64,000 nucleotides of DNA from Charina bottae (Eukaryota; Chordata; Lepidosauria; Squamata; Charinaidae), in assembly GCA_023362775.1 (NCBI GenBank), contig JALMGJ010000062.1, forward strand, positions 1,015,501 to 1,079,500, in the 5' to 3' direction. Below are positions 9,759 to 21,490 of this stretch, piece after piece (within the stretch, counting starts at the first letter, position 1; every line of letters begins with the position of its first letter). The notes below the pieces were generated by a model. The model searched no databases and was not told the origin of the DNA. It saw nothing but the letters and a program-made list of their open reading frames with translations. The position numbers were made by a program, and so were the translations under genes.

Positions 9759-10392
9759 ACCAAAATGGTGCTGCTCAGAGGTAGGCAACTGAGGGTGTGT
9801 GGAGCTCAGCCCATCTTTCCAACCTCTCCCAAGAAACATTGAGGTTTTATCAGCACCGCGTTTTAACCTTTCCTTTTTAAAAGAATTAGCAGCTTATAAC
9901 AGGAAGCTTCCTACTAGGGCCATGTGAAGCTTTGAGCCACCTTCAACAAATCACCCCTTCAGATCAGATTTCCCTACTCAACCCAAAACATAGAACTGGC
10001 TGCTTTTGAGTCACTTTGGCAGACTTTTGCGCCCTACTCCTTAAACCACAATGCCACATCTGGCAAGCCGGTGTGGAAGTTTGCTCTGCTGATGGTTCGA
10101 AAGACTGTTCTTTCGAAGCTTTTTATGTCAAGTGTCTCGTTTCCTTCACCAGTGGTTTTAGTTCCAGCCCTGGATTTCATTTCCTCTCTCTGCTTGATTT
10201 TTTTTTTTAATTGACAGCATTAACCACTTTTAATTGCACCTCACTTTGGTAATCAAGCGAGATTACGATCGAGCTAAAATGAAGCTAAGGAAGCAAATGA
10301 ACAACCAGCTTGTCAAGGAGGGATGATGAGGAAACTAGAGGGACAAAGGAGAAATGTGCTTCTCCAATAGATCATTTTGGGTCACTTTAACA
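9759..10392. other. Unassigned intergenic
   Basis: No gene recognised. About 10215-10320 is AT-rich and repeat-free, a weak candidate for conserved noncoding sequence. Confidence 0.35.
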
Positions 10393-10455
10393 CAGTGTTT
10401 CTCAACCTTAGCGACTTAGAGGTGGGTGGACTTCAACTCCCAGAATCCCCCAGCC
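10393..10455 (+). mobile_element. hAT miniature element, half copy
   Basis: Begins with cagtgtttctcaacctta and breaks off after the cccagaatcccccagcc block. The second arm is missing. Confidence 0.8.
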
Positions 10456-10486
10456 ACTTTATGCTTTTATTGGAAATTACCCCTCA

Positions 10487-10763
10487 TTCGTAGGTTCGAA
10501 TCCCTAGCCCTGCGTGTGGAGGGAGCTCCCGCACCAGCCCCAGCTCTTGCCCACCTAGCAATTCGAAAGCATGCAAATGCAAGTAGATGAATAGGTACCA
10601 CTTCGGTGGGTAGGTAACAGCGTTCCGCGTGCGTCATGCCAGCCACATGACCGCGGAAGCGTCTTCAGACAACGCTGGCTCTTCAGCTAACAAACGGAGA
10701 TGAGCACCGGCCCCTAGAGTCGGACACGACTGCACAACTGTGCGGGGGGGACCTTTACTTTTT
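10487..10763 (+). mobile_element. Sauria-type SINE, 5'-truncated
   Basis: Starts at box B (aggttcgaatccctagc). The head and box A are missing. The centre and BovB-like tail (tagagtcggacacgactgc) are intact. Confidence 0.9.
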
Positions 10764-11200
10764 CCCCTCGTTCCTTCTTTAGAAGCTGTGGAACTGGCAT
10801 CAAAATCAAACACTAACTTCACATTTAGAAGTCTGGCACAGAACTCAACTGAACCTGGAAACTGTTGGCAGCTCAGACGTCCCACCTCTGAAATGTGGGT
10901 TTCTCTTCACACAAAGCTTTGAAACATTTGCTCTTGCCAGTTCTGTTAGAACAAGGAAGGGCGTGCTGAAATTGGATAGGAACGTCTATTCTTTGTCCGC
11001 TCTGATTAAGGATTCCTATCTTATGGGCTGCTTTTGCTATGATTGATCCTTGATTAGATTTCTGTAAGAAGATTGTTGTGTATGTAGTATTACTCTCCTG
11101 TTACTCCGAAAATCCTTGTTCAGCTTTACACGGTTTGTAAATCTGGCTTTTTGGGGGGCTGTATCAATCTGTTGAAATAAAACAAACAAAATTAGATTTA
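10764..11200. other. Unassigned intergenic
   Basis: No gene or known repeat seen. Confidence 0.35.
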
Positions 11201-11201
11201 G

Positions 11202-11245
<44 letters not shown>

Positions 11246-11330
11246 GATAGATAGATGGATGGATGGATGGATGATAGATAAATGATAGATAATGATTATA
11301 GAGAGATGATAGATGATAGAGAGATAGATA

Positions 11331-11376
<46 letters not shown>

Positions 11377-11515
11377 GATAGATAGATAGATAGATGATAG
11401 ATAGATAGATGATAGATGGATGGATGGATGATAGATAAATGATAGATAATGATTATAGAGAGATGATAGATGATAGAGATAGATAGATGATAGATAGATA
11501 GATAGATAGATAGAT

Positions 11516-11546
<31 letters not shown>

Positions 11547-11643
11547 GATAGATGGATGGATGGATGATAGATAAATGATAGATAATGATTATAGAGAGAT
11601 GATAGATGATAGAGATAGATAGATGATAGATAGATAGATAGAT

Positions 11644-11693
<50 letters not shown>

Positions 11694-11740
11694 GGATGGA
11701 TGGATGGATAGATAGATACTTTGGATGGATGGATGGATAA
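11201..11740 (+). repeat. GATA/GGAT microsatellite block (Bkm-like)
   Basis: About 540 bp of GATA with GGAT runs and a repeated interruption (gataaatgatagataatg) that recurs three times at about 130-160-bp spacing, so larger segments were duplicated. The minus-strand frame rich in Ser-Ile-Tyr-Leu is a repeat artefact. Confidence 0.95.
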
Positions 11741-12408
11741 TTTTTAAAAGGGGGGTGGATGAAATTGATCACTTCCTAGATTACTTTTGCAGGATCGAAC
11801 AACATGCAGTTTGCCCTGCAAAGTGTTTGCAATTAAGGACAAGTTAGAAACTTTTGAAATAATGAGGGAAAACTAATTTGCCAGTCTCCTGAAAAAAAAA
11901 ATTGCCCCGTATATTTGCATTTGGTCATTGCAAAACATCATATTCAGACACCCCATTTAGCCTCAGAGCACTAAAAATGATTTTTTTTAAAAAAATGCAC
12001 ACCTCGGACTTCCCTGCACAGTGGAAGTCAGGCACATTCTGACTGTAGTTGATTTTGGATGGGACACCACTAGGAAGTCCCAGGTCTGTGCGTTGGATGG
12101 AGAAGTTGAGCAAGCAGAAATAGCAAAAATGCCTATATTGCCCCTCCACAAACTCCTCTGGAGCCTGATTTAGATTTTACTCTTTGGCCTAGAGGGAAGG
12201 AAGGCATGAAAGCAGAGGCCATTTCCCTTTTTTTTTATTACGTTGTTATAAACTAGATGCATTATATCGTTTCAGTACAACAATATTTGTACAGTATTTA
12301 TTAAAGTTATTTAGCATTCTATGGTGTAGATAATTTGGAATATCCGAAATAGAGAAAGAGGAAAGATATATTCAATCAATATTATAATTTAGAATATTGA
12401 TATTACAA
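11741..12408. other. Unassigned AT-rich intergenic
   Basis: No gene seen. Confidence 0.35.
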
Positions 12409-12423
12409 GCATTAAATTATTTG

Positions 12424-13019
12424 ATTAAATTATTTGGCATCAGCGGTGACGCGCGAGCAAGGGTGAATGCGGCCTGGTTGCGTTGGCGAGAACTCTCCGG
12501 TTGTGCTTTGTGACAAACAAATGCCAATCCGTCTCAAATCTAAGATCTATAAGACGATTGTCCGCCCTGTGGCATTGTATGGCACCGAGTGTTGGGCAGC
12601 AACAAAGAGTGTAGAGAGCCGTCTCCCTGTTATGGAAATGCGTATGCTCCGTTGGATATCGGGCATCTCCCTACTCGACCACGTCACAAATGATGCCATT
12701 CGACAACAGCTAGGCGTGTCATTAATTACAGAGAAGATGAGAGAAAGCCGACTTCATTGGTATGGACATGTCCTTAGAGCTGCACCTTCCACTGTCGCCA
12801 AAATAGCTTACCATCTTAAAATCGATGGCCGGCGGCCACGTGGGCGACCAAAACAGAGATGGCAGGACACCATCAATAAGGACATGCAAATTGATGGTTA
12901 CGCCCTGAGGATGCGGATGATCGGGCAAAGTGGTGTTTCAGGATCCGAAAAGCAGACCCCACGAAAATAGCGGGAAAACGCGAGGAGGAGGAGGAGGAGG
13001 AGGAGGAGGAGGAGGAGGA

Positions 13020-13055
<36 letters not shown>
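12424..13055 (+). mobile_element. 5'-truncated RTE-like non-LTR retrotransposon with trinucleotide tail
   Basis: Flanked by a 15-bp target duplication gcattaaattatttg (12409-12423 and 13056-13070). The frame at 12467-12970 is a reverse-transcriptase C-terminal region (LYGTECWAATK, EMRMLRWISGI, RPRGRPKQRWQDTI), related to but distinct from BovB. The 3' end runs straight into (GGA)n then (GCA)n (12984-13055). The exact clade is uncertain. Confidence 0.8.
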
Positions 13056-13059
<4 letters not shown>

Positions 13060-13154
13060 TAAATTATTTGCCTTTTTTTCATACAAAATGGAGTATTGCA
13101 TTAGAGGGGGAAAAAACGGCTGCATATTACCTTCAAATGTTTGTTATACAATAT

Positions 13155-13425
13155 AGCCATGGTCCTCAACCTTTTCGAATCCGTGGCACAATACTGAATA
13201 CAGCAGTAGTTCCGTGGCACGCCAGGAAATTATTAATCGTATCTACGTATTTTTAAATGTGTAAGATACAGTTCGAGGGGAAGATACACAATTTTTAAAA
13301 AATATCTGCACTGTATTGAATGTACAGATTATACAGAATATACAGAGTACAAAAAAAATTGGAAAAAAAATAACATAAGACAAAAATCTCGTGGCACACT
13401 AGAAACAAGCCGGTGTGTTGCAGCA
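13155..13425. mobile_element. hAT-like DNA transposon remnant
   Basis: The left end ggtcctcaacctttt and the repeated gtggcaca words near both ends resemble hAT miniature elements. No clear target duplication was found. Confidence 0.4.
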
Positions 13426-13511
13426 TGGGGACAAATGCAATATAGGTCTTGCTCTTGAGCTGTTCACTTCATATTGAAGACTCTGTTGTATGATTGCTTT
13501 ATATATGGGCA

Positions 13512-13921
13512 CACATATAGTCCTCGACTTACAACCGTTCGTTTAGCGACTGTTCAAAGCTACGACGGCGCTGAGAAAAGTGACTTACAACAGGTCCTCA
13601 CGCTTACGACTGTCGCAGCATTCCCGCGTTCACATGATCAAAATTCCGGTGCTTGGGAACCGGCATGCATTTACAACAGTTGCAGCATCCCGGGGTCACG
13701 TGATCGCTATTTGCAACCTTCCCAGCTGGCTTCCGACAAGCAAAATCAATAGGGGAAGCCGGATTCGCTTAACGACCACATAATTCACTTAATGACCAGT
13801 GATCCACTTAATGACCGCAGCAAAAAAGGTAGTAAAATCAGGCATGACTCATGTAACAACCGCCTCACTTAGCGATGGAAGTTCCAGTCCCAATTGTGGT
13901 CGTAAGTCGAGGACTACCTGT
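13512..13921. mobile_element. Tigger-like (Tc1/mariner) miniature element
   Basis: The ends are inverted copies of a tagtcctcgacttacaac block, finishing in ctacctgta. The interior is full of 'taacgacc/taatgacc' words common to this family. It sits between TA dinucleotides. It is non-coding and related to 42950-43314 and 60885-61267. Confidence 0.8.
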
Positions 13922-14513
13922 ATATCTGTTTTATATGTTAATAAGGCTTTCAGATGTCATCTGATCCCCTAATCCAGGAGGATTAGGGTTAATGTACCAT
14001 CATCCTAGCAGCAAGACTTAGGTGCAATTTAAAAGACTGAATCCTAGATCCAAAAGACACTCGTTTTGCCGTTCTTGGCAAAGAGTCCATCTTGCAGACA
14101 AAATGCATTTTCACTGCTAGAAAAATGCTGGAGAGATCATTCTAGCAGCGGCCAGGTCTGGAGGAAAACGAGACAAACATAAAATCAATGGAGTTGAGAC
14201 AACCTGTTCTCACCAAGGTCTTTTTTTTGCCCATGACAGCATCGAAAACTCAGAGGGAGAGTTTTCGGCTGTTGGAGCCGAAAACTGTCCACATAAATGG
14301 TGTTCACAGGGCTGACAGTATTCAGGTACACATTTTAGCCGGATTTTTCATTTCTCAAGTTCCCTGAAAGGAGAGCAAGGGGGAAAGCAGAACAACTCAT
14401 CTACTTCTCGTGGGTGAATGTTCATGGGGTCACTTGCGCCCCGACACAGCTCCGCTTGTGCAAATTGTCAGTTTATTTTTCTCAAAGAGGGAGGAAACGA
14501 GATCATTCTATTC
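13922..14513. other. Unassigned intergenic
   Basis: No gene recognised. A short inverted repeat around gagttttcggctgttggagc (about 14240-14290) is visible. Confidence 0.35.
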
Positions 14514-15430
<917 letters not shown>

Positions 15431-15555
15431 TCAGGGTTAGTCATGCTAGTGTGGAAGTGGCGGAGATATCCCTGACTTGGGGGAAGAAACCGAGATTGAT
15501 TAGTGGGAGACAGGAGGTTTTAAAGCCGTAGGCAAGAAGGGAAAAGAGAAACACC

Positions 15556-15812
15556 CCCAGCTGTAATGGCATGTGGGAAAGACCTTGGGAGACTGGGCCT
15601 AGGGAATGGTCAGATAAGAAAGGGCATAGCCCACAGCTGCATAATGGGTGGAGAAAGAGGCTCAGGAGGGACCCTCCCTAGTTTCTCGGGCTGTAAAGGA
15701 GACGAGGGGGGATTTGTACTTTCAGCCTTGCAAGATTCTGTCAATGTAGCTTTACAATAGAGTAGAATTAGCTCATCTTCTTGTGATTCCTGTCTGGTTT
15801 ACACCGCGAGGC
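15556..15812 (+). mobile_element. LTR-like repeat, fourth unit
   Basis: Same family as 14514-15275, including the gtgggaaagaccttgggag start shared with the first unit. It ends in gaggccgacaca. It is separated from the others by the CHD-type exon segment. Confidence 0.6.
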
Positions 15813-16523
15813 CGACACATTCCCAGCTTTTAGCAAAGGGTTCGCGTTTCCCAACCGCTTCACGCCGGCGTTCCCCAGCTTCGCTCCAAGGCACCTGGTC
15901 GTCTCCTTTGTGAAACTCCAAGCTGGGTTTCCTTGCTGTTTGCTACCGAAAAGGTTTTTTGTAATTATTATTATTATTCATAAGCTGCATCTCAAGAGCC
16001 TCTTCCTTAAAGGCAACTAGGATGTAAAGATAGGTTTGCCGCTAGACGGTGCAGAGCAATACTCTCCTGCATCTGACGGTAACACAATTCTCCAGCGAGG
16101 GTGAAACGCTTGCTAAGGACGCAGAGAGGACGCAGGGCTGTTGTTTGGCAACAAACCCGTTTGCAACTTCGGCAGCTCGATTGCTACTTTCGAGGGGCCC
16201 CCACTCGACATCCTTCATCTGTCTTCTGAGAAATGTGGTGGTGCAGAACAAGGAACGGCTGCAGATTTTTCGGCTGAAGGAATTCCCCTTGCTTGGCTAG
16301 AGTTCTGCCCGGCAGCTGTTTTTGTGGAAGTAAAAAAGCCTTTAAAAGGACAAAAAAAAAAAAAAAGCAAATTCTTTCTAGGCAGTATTGTTTCTCTCCA
16401 CCATCCACCGTCTTGTTCAACCGCCGAATGAAGGCTCACAGATCCGAAAGGGGGACTCTGAAAGCTATCCAAACTGACCCCCTGCTTGACAAGTAAAAAT
16501 ACCTGGCCCGTTGCATTGCATAT
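15813..16523. other. Unassigned intergenic
   Basis: ATT repeat near 15965-15979 and poly-A at 16351-16365. No gene recognised. Confidence 0.35.
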
Positions 16524-16533
16524 TTTTGCAATT

Positions 16534-16722
16534 TGTTGTTGTTGTTGTTCAGTCGTTTAGTCGTGTCCGACTCTTCGTGACCTCACGGACCATAGCACGC
16601 CAGGCCTTCCTGTCCTCCACCGTCTCCCGGAGTTTATTCAAATTCATGTTCGTTACATCGGTGATGCTATCTAACTATCTCATCCTCTGCCGTCCCCTTC
16701 TCCTTTTGCCTTCAGTCTTTCC
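16534..16722 (-). mobile_element. BovB 3' end, short copy
   Basis: A 189-bp BovB tail in reverse orientation, flanked by a 10-bp target duplication ttttgcaatt (16524-16533 and 16723-16732). It starts (minus strand, 3' end) with a GTT/CAA run and keeps the gtgtccgactcttcgtg word. Confidence 0.9.
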
Positions 16723-16732
16723 TTTTGCAATT

Positions 16733-17810
16733 AGTTCTGTCTATTTATTGTATTTGGTAGCTTTTTATTTGGGGGAGCTGCCCAGCTGGAGTCGGGCACC
16801 ATCCAAACTGAATAAATAAAATAAATCTATTTCCGGCTGGCCATCCGTCATGTTTAACAACTCCATAATGGGAGAAAAGCATTGTGCAATATCCAGTTAT
16901 ATTAACAGTTGGCAAAAAGTGATGTTACATTTCCTCGCTCTAAGAAGGGGGGTTGCAGATTTCTAACCCCTTCCCCTTATTTCTCTTTCTGGATTCAGGG
17001 CATTCATGGGCTGTTCTAGCTGCTTGCAAATTGCAACGTTTTTAAATACTTGCTCTTTTTCTCTGTAAAGTGCAAAAAAAAATCCTCTCAATGATCCAGC
17101 CAGAAAAAAACATGGAATAGTCCAAATATTCTTGAAGGGGGCAAAAAAAAATCCTATTTTTCTTTCTCAGGAGAAAACTATTTTTCTTATTTTTCTTCTG
17201 TTCCACAGAAAGGAACATTCTTTCATTTGGAGTTTCTTTTGTCCACATTCCACAGCAAATTGCCAACGATGGAGGGGTGGTTTTCCAAAAAGGGCTTTAA
17301 AATGTGCATCCCCCCCATTGGAGACCCTACAGCTTGGACTTTTTCAGGCCTCAGAAACTTTTAAGGATGGATGAAATGCAGCCTTCAGCCACTAAAAGGT
17401 TCCTGTCCTTGTCTAACACTTTCCAGCTCAAGATCGTGACATCCACTGTGGTCCCACATGGACAAAATCGCCAATTTCTCCATGAAAAGACGCTGACGCT
17501 TGGCCAATGAATGGGGACTGCATTAACTTTGCCCACCACCCAGCTTGGCTCCTGAACTCCACCAGGTGGCCTAACTTTGCAAATGGCTCCCATCTCTTCT
17601 TCTATCTTCCAGCCAAATGCAGGCACCTGCTTGGGCTTTGGAAAATGAATCATGCCGGATTCCAGGATGTAGCTTGAATGCTCTACTTTTAGGGCAGAAC
17701 ATGGAAAAATTTTAAAATTCCTCCACATTGGAACCATTCTGCCGAAACGACGTTCAAGAAACCGAGTCTCTTGCCAGGTGCCACCTGCACTGCTTCAGAT
17801 CCTCTTAGAA
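16733..17810. other. Intergenic; unexplained 128-codon minus-strand frame
   Basis: An L2-like tail with ataaataaa is at about 16770-16825. A minus-strand frame of 128 codons (17351-17737) is open but resembles no family I know and has no supporting context. It may be chance. Confidence 0.35.
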
Positions 17811-17938
17811 CCGTGTTTCTCAAACTTGGCAACTTTAAGATGGGTGAACTTCAACTCCCAGAATTCCCCAGCCAACATGGCTGGCTGGGGAAGTCTGGGA
17901 GTTGAAGTCCAATCCATCTTAAAGTTGCCAAGTTCAAC
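17811..17938. mobile_element. hAT palindromic miniature element
   Basis: Both arms present: tgtttctcaaacttggcaac then acttcaactcccagaattcc, mirrored after a short centre. The right end is slightly decayed. Confidence 0.85.
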
Positions 17939-18997
17939 GGGTTATTAAGTTGGGTTATTAAGTGGTGAAAACCAGCGTTTTGAGGATTCCTTAGAAATCC
18001 TACAGAGGATTTCTTCCAGGAAAAATTCCGAACAGCTTTTCAGGTTATAGCTCGTGATGCATCCATGAGATCTGCCTTACTGATGGTCAACTAGAAACAA
18101 CGATGAGGGTGGTGATGATAATCAGCCACTTAGAGTCAACTTTGGTTGACGCGGCTTAAAAGCTTAAATGTTCCCGTCCTGCATTTGCCCTGGGTTTTCA
18201 AGCAACCCAACCCAGGAGCCGAGTCAATCAAACTTCGAAAAAGCAGTCAACAAACCACTCGATCCATCTAGGCAGATTGAAAACCACGAACCCCTTAAAA
18301 TGTTGAGAAGAGGAACATGGTATCGCCCAGACAGAAATACGCAGCAGACGCACCAAACCGAAGCTTGCCTGATCCTCGGACAGTGGCTGGAAGTTGATCG
18401 TCTTTAGCCATCATCAACAGGCGTCCGGTGATCTCACGTGCATAATGACATCATCACATAGATGACACGGCTAGGCTGGCCATTTGGAGCATTTGAACCA
18501 TGACGTCCCAGCAGCTTCTAACAGGTTTAGTCTCCTAATGCCTGTCTGGCACAAAATCCATCCTCTTGATTGCAAAGTCTAAATTCATCCAGCAGCTCGA
18601 CTCAGTCTCCCTTCTGGACGAGCTGAAGGATTTTTTTTTTTTTTGCTGCCTCTCTTGACGTCCGTCAACATAATGACTCTTGCTTCAGTCTGTTTAAAGG
18701 TGCACTCAGGAGTCGGCTCAAAGTTACAAATCTCATTAGCCGGTAGGGAAAGCGTTTGTTTCCGACCAGTCTGCTTTCTCTAAGTAAGCCTGTCATCATT
18801 CAATTTGGCACCAAGTCTAAATATTCATCTTAACTAATAAAGATCCTGCTTGGCGACATGTCATTAGACAGCTGGCGCGCAGCCAAGGAAATGCTATTGG
18901 TGTCTTTTGTTTAATTAGGGGTTTCTCGGGCAAACGCCGCTTCGTTCTGACATGATGACAGAAGGGACACACCTCCCCGCTTTTCTTGGAATTAAAA
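17939..18997. other. Intergenic with candidate conserved noncoding block
   Basis: No gene. About 18590-18945 is free of recognised repeats and contains several TAATTA/ATTAG and CATTAG words (for example ctcattagccgg). Its base composition resembles vertebrate conserved noncoding elements. Unproven. Confidence 0.35.
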
Positions 18998-19126
18998 AGG
19001 AGGAGGAGGAGGAGGAGGAGGAGGAGGAGGAGGAGGAGGGGGAAGGAAGGAAGGAAGGAAGGAAGGAAGGAAGGAAGGAAGGAAGGAAGGAAGGAAGGAA
19101 GGAAGGAAGGAAGGAAGGAAGGAATT
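18998..19126 (+). repeat. (GGA)n followed by (GGAA)n microsatellite
   Basis: A pure purine strand of about 130 bp. Both long frames here (poly-Glu and Lys-Glu-Gly-Arg) are artefacts. Confidence 0.95.
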
Positions 19127-19158
19127 TCATCTTCTTCAGGACTCCTTGTCTATTAGAG

Positions 19159-19598
19159 CAGGGGTCCCCAACCTTTTTGGCACCAGGGACCGGTTCCATG
19201 GAAGACAATGTTTCCACAGAGGGGGGGCGGGGTTTGCAGGCGGGAGCCAATCGCGCGGACGGGGGCGGGGTTTGCAGGCGGGAGCCAATCTCGCGGACAG
19301 GGGGCGGGGTTTGCAGGCTGGGGCTAATCAGGCCTTGCGCTCCTCGGCCCGCCTCTCCGCCCTTCTTTGCCGCGCGCTGATAGGTGGAGGTGTTTCCCCT
19401 TCAGGGTCCCCACCAATCAGCTGCTCCGGCTCAGGCTCTGTCTTTGTGCCTTCCCGGCTTCTTCCTGCTACCGGCTGCTCTTCCTCCGACTCATGGCGGC
19501 AGGGACAGGCTCGTTCCTGACACCACCGCTCACCTCCTGCTGCGCGGCCCACTTCCTAACAGGCTAGTGGGCCGTGGCCCACAGGTTGGGGACTCCTG
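19159..19598 (+). mobile_element. hAT non-autonomous element (CAGGGGTCCCC ends), 8-bp duplication
   Basis: Exact 8-bp target duplication tattagag (19151-19158 and 19599-19606). The ends are caggggtccccaacc and its complement. The interior has about three copies of a roughly 35-40-bp unit with a GC box (gggcgggg) and a CCAAT box (gagccaatcg). The 3' part (19330-19560) is unique GC-rich sequence. The length is 440 bp. Confidence 0.93.
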
Positions 19599-19783
19599 TA
19601 TTAGAGGACTTTGGGCTTGTTCCCAGTTTCCACTGTTCAAAGGATTTGCTAACATTGCCCGTCGAGGTCCATCCCTCCTCCACGTCTCTCGAAATTAAGT
19701 GGAGATGCTCCGTTTGCATTTTTGATGGCTCAGGACACACTCTTGAAATTTCAGCCAGAAAATGGCTAGACTGTACTGCTCCT

Positions 19784-20278
19784 GTGGAGTCCATGGTGCT
19801 CTCTGAGCCTTGTTGTTTCCTTGCAGACGTTTCATTGCCAGGCTAGGCAACATCTTCAGTGCGACTAGCTGTTCTTTGGTGGAGGTTTGCCTACCTGCGA
19901 ATTTCTCCCATTTGCGTGCTATCTGGAGCGTTTGACGCCCATATGTGGTACCAATCGAAGAGAATATTTGTAGCTCAGGGTTGAACTGTGGAGTCCATGG
20001 TGCTCTCTGAGCCTTGTTGTTTTCTTGCAGACGTTTCATGGCCAGGCTAGGCAACATCTTCAGTGCGACTAGCTGTTCTTTGGTGGAGGTTTGCCTACCT
20101 GCGAATTTCTCCCATTTGCGTGCCATCTGGAGCGTTTGACGCCCATATGTGGTACCAATCGAAGAGAATATTTGTAGCTCAGGGTTGAACTGTGGAGTCC
20201 ATGGTGCTCTCTGAGCCTTGTTGTTTTCTTGCAGACGTTTCATGGCCAGGCTAGGCAACATCTTCAGTGCGACTTCAG
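19784..20278 (-). mobile_element. Penelope-like / retrozyme-like tandem of 204-bp units
   Basis: Two full 204-bp units (starting 19784 and 19988) plus an 87-bp partial (from 20192) lie head to tail. A 12-bp target duplication tgtactgctcct (19772-19783 and 20279-20290) bounds the whole array, so it was inserted as a tandem. On the minus strand each unit carries a hammerhead-like core. The last partial unit ends at the ribozyme's 5' edge, as does the lone copy at 62412-62495. The length is divisible by three, which makes a misleading long minus-strand frame. A decayed Penelope flank amplified in situ is the main alternative. Confidence 0.75.
19826..20267 (-). ncRNA. Three hammerhead-ribozyme-like motifs, family C
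   Basis: Copies lie at 19826-19859, 20030-20063 and 20234-20267, all on the minus strand. Each reads CTGAAGA, one spare base, stem II of 6 bp (GTTGCC with GGCAAT), GAAAC, GTC. A 3-bp stem I (GCA with TGC) is possible. Stem III could form only between two molecules through the self-complementary ACGU. Cleavage would be after GTC. Confidence 0.55.
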
Positions 20279-20290
20279 TGTACTGCTCCT

Positions 20291-20625
20291 TTTTAACCAA
20301 GTTGAAGAAGCATAAACTTTGGGTGAGTTTCATTCCATAGGTCGCCTCTTCTCGACCCCACGTTTGTCCTTGATCACTTGAGAATTACTGAGGGGTTTTG
20401 TAGACTTCTTAAAAAAGAAAACCTTTTTTTCCCCCTGTCCTAGAAATCAAGCCACATACATAATTCATATTTTAATTACATTTTAAATAAATCTTCAGCA
20501 CTCCAGATCATTATCCAAACCAGCCTAGTTTTATAAGAACTGTGCACCATAGGCCACTAAGAAAATGCTCCTTTGTCTGGTCCACTTCTGGGGAAAACAA
20601 GTACTTTGGACACTGTGACTTAAGA
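20291..20625. other. Unassigned AT-rich intergenic
   Basis: Nothing recognised. Confidence 0.35.
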
Positions 20626-21490
20626 ACCATAGAACTGTGAGTTGGAAGGGACCACAAGGATCATCCAGTCCACCCCTCTGCAATGTGCAGGAAAACCAAT
20701 TCAACCCTCCCAGCCTCTTCTTCAAAACCTCCAGAGATGGACAACCCACCACTTCTGTAAGTTGACTGTCCCACTGTTGGACAAATCTCATCATCTGGAA
20801 GTTTTTCCTTATATATAAACAAAATCTAGGTAACTACAACTTATTATTTCTGGTCCTAGTTTCTAGAAGAATTCTAGACCATCTTCACTGTAGCCATCCT
20901 GTCTCCCTTCAGCCTCCTTTTCTCCAGTTCGAACATCCCTAGTTCCTTCAGCCTGTCCTCTCCCGTGTCATCTTTGCCATCATCTTCTAAACCTCTTCTA
21001 ACCCAGGGGTCCCCAACCTTTTTGGGTCCAGGGACCGGTTCCAAAAGACGATTTTTCCGTGGACCGAGGGGGTGGGGTTTCCAGGATTTCCATGGACTGG
21101 GGGGCGGGGTTTGCGGGCGAGAGCCAATTGTGTGCACCGGGGGGCGGGGTTTGCGGGTGGGAGCCCCGTGGCCCAGTTCCTAACAGGCCACGGCCCACAG
21201 GTTGGGGACCCCTGTTCTAACCTATCAAATTTATTCTGAAATGTGGTACCCAGAATTCTCATAGGAATCCAGGGTGGTCTCATCAGTGCAGGTACAGAGA
21301 GATAATGACTTTGTGTGTCTTTGATGTGTGTTTCATCTGATGCAGCTTAGATCTGTGTTAGCCCTTCTAGCAGCTGTCTCACACATTGCTGACTCATTTT
21401 CAGCTTGTTCTCAATCAACACTTCCAAGCCCGTCTCCGATGATGTGATGCTTTCAAGCCATCTTATACACATTCTACATTTTGTTCTCCC
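20626..21490 (-). mobile_element. CR1 LINE 3' region, interrupted by a hAT element
   Basis: The plus strand starts with ccatagaactgtgagttgga, the antisense of the CR1 3' end, and continues with the CR1-like gatcatccagtccacccc block. The element is split at 21003/21215 by a hAT insertion and continues to about 21490. Non-coding here. Confidence 0.8.
21004..21214 (+). mobile_element. hAT non-autonomous element nested in CR1
   Basis: Exact 8-bp duplication ttctaacc (20996-21003 and 21215-21222). Length 211 bp, with the same CAGGGGTCCCC ends and GC-box/CCAAT units as 19159-19598, here about two units. It is younger than the CR1 it interrupts. Confidence 0.95.

Noticed and set aside
19695..20333. 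212-codon minus-strand frame with internal repeats
   Set aside because: Arises from the 204-bp tandem unit (divisible by three); no protein signature.
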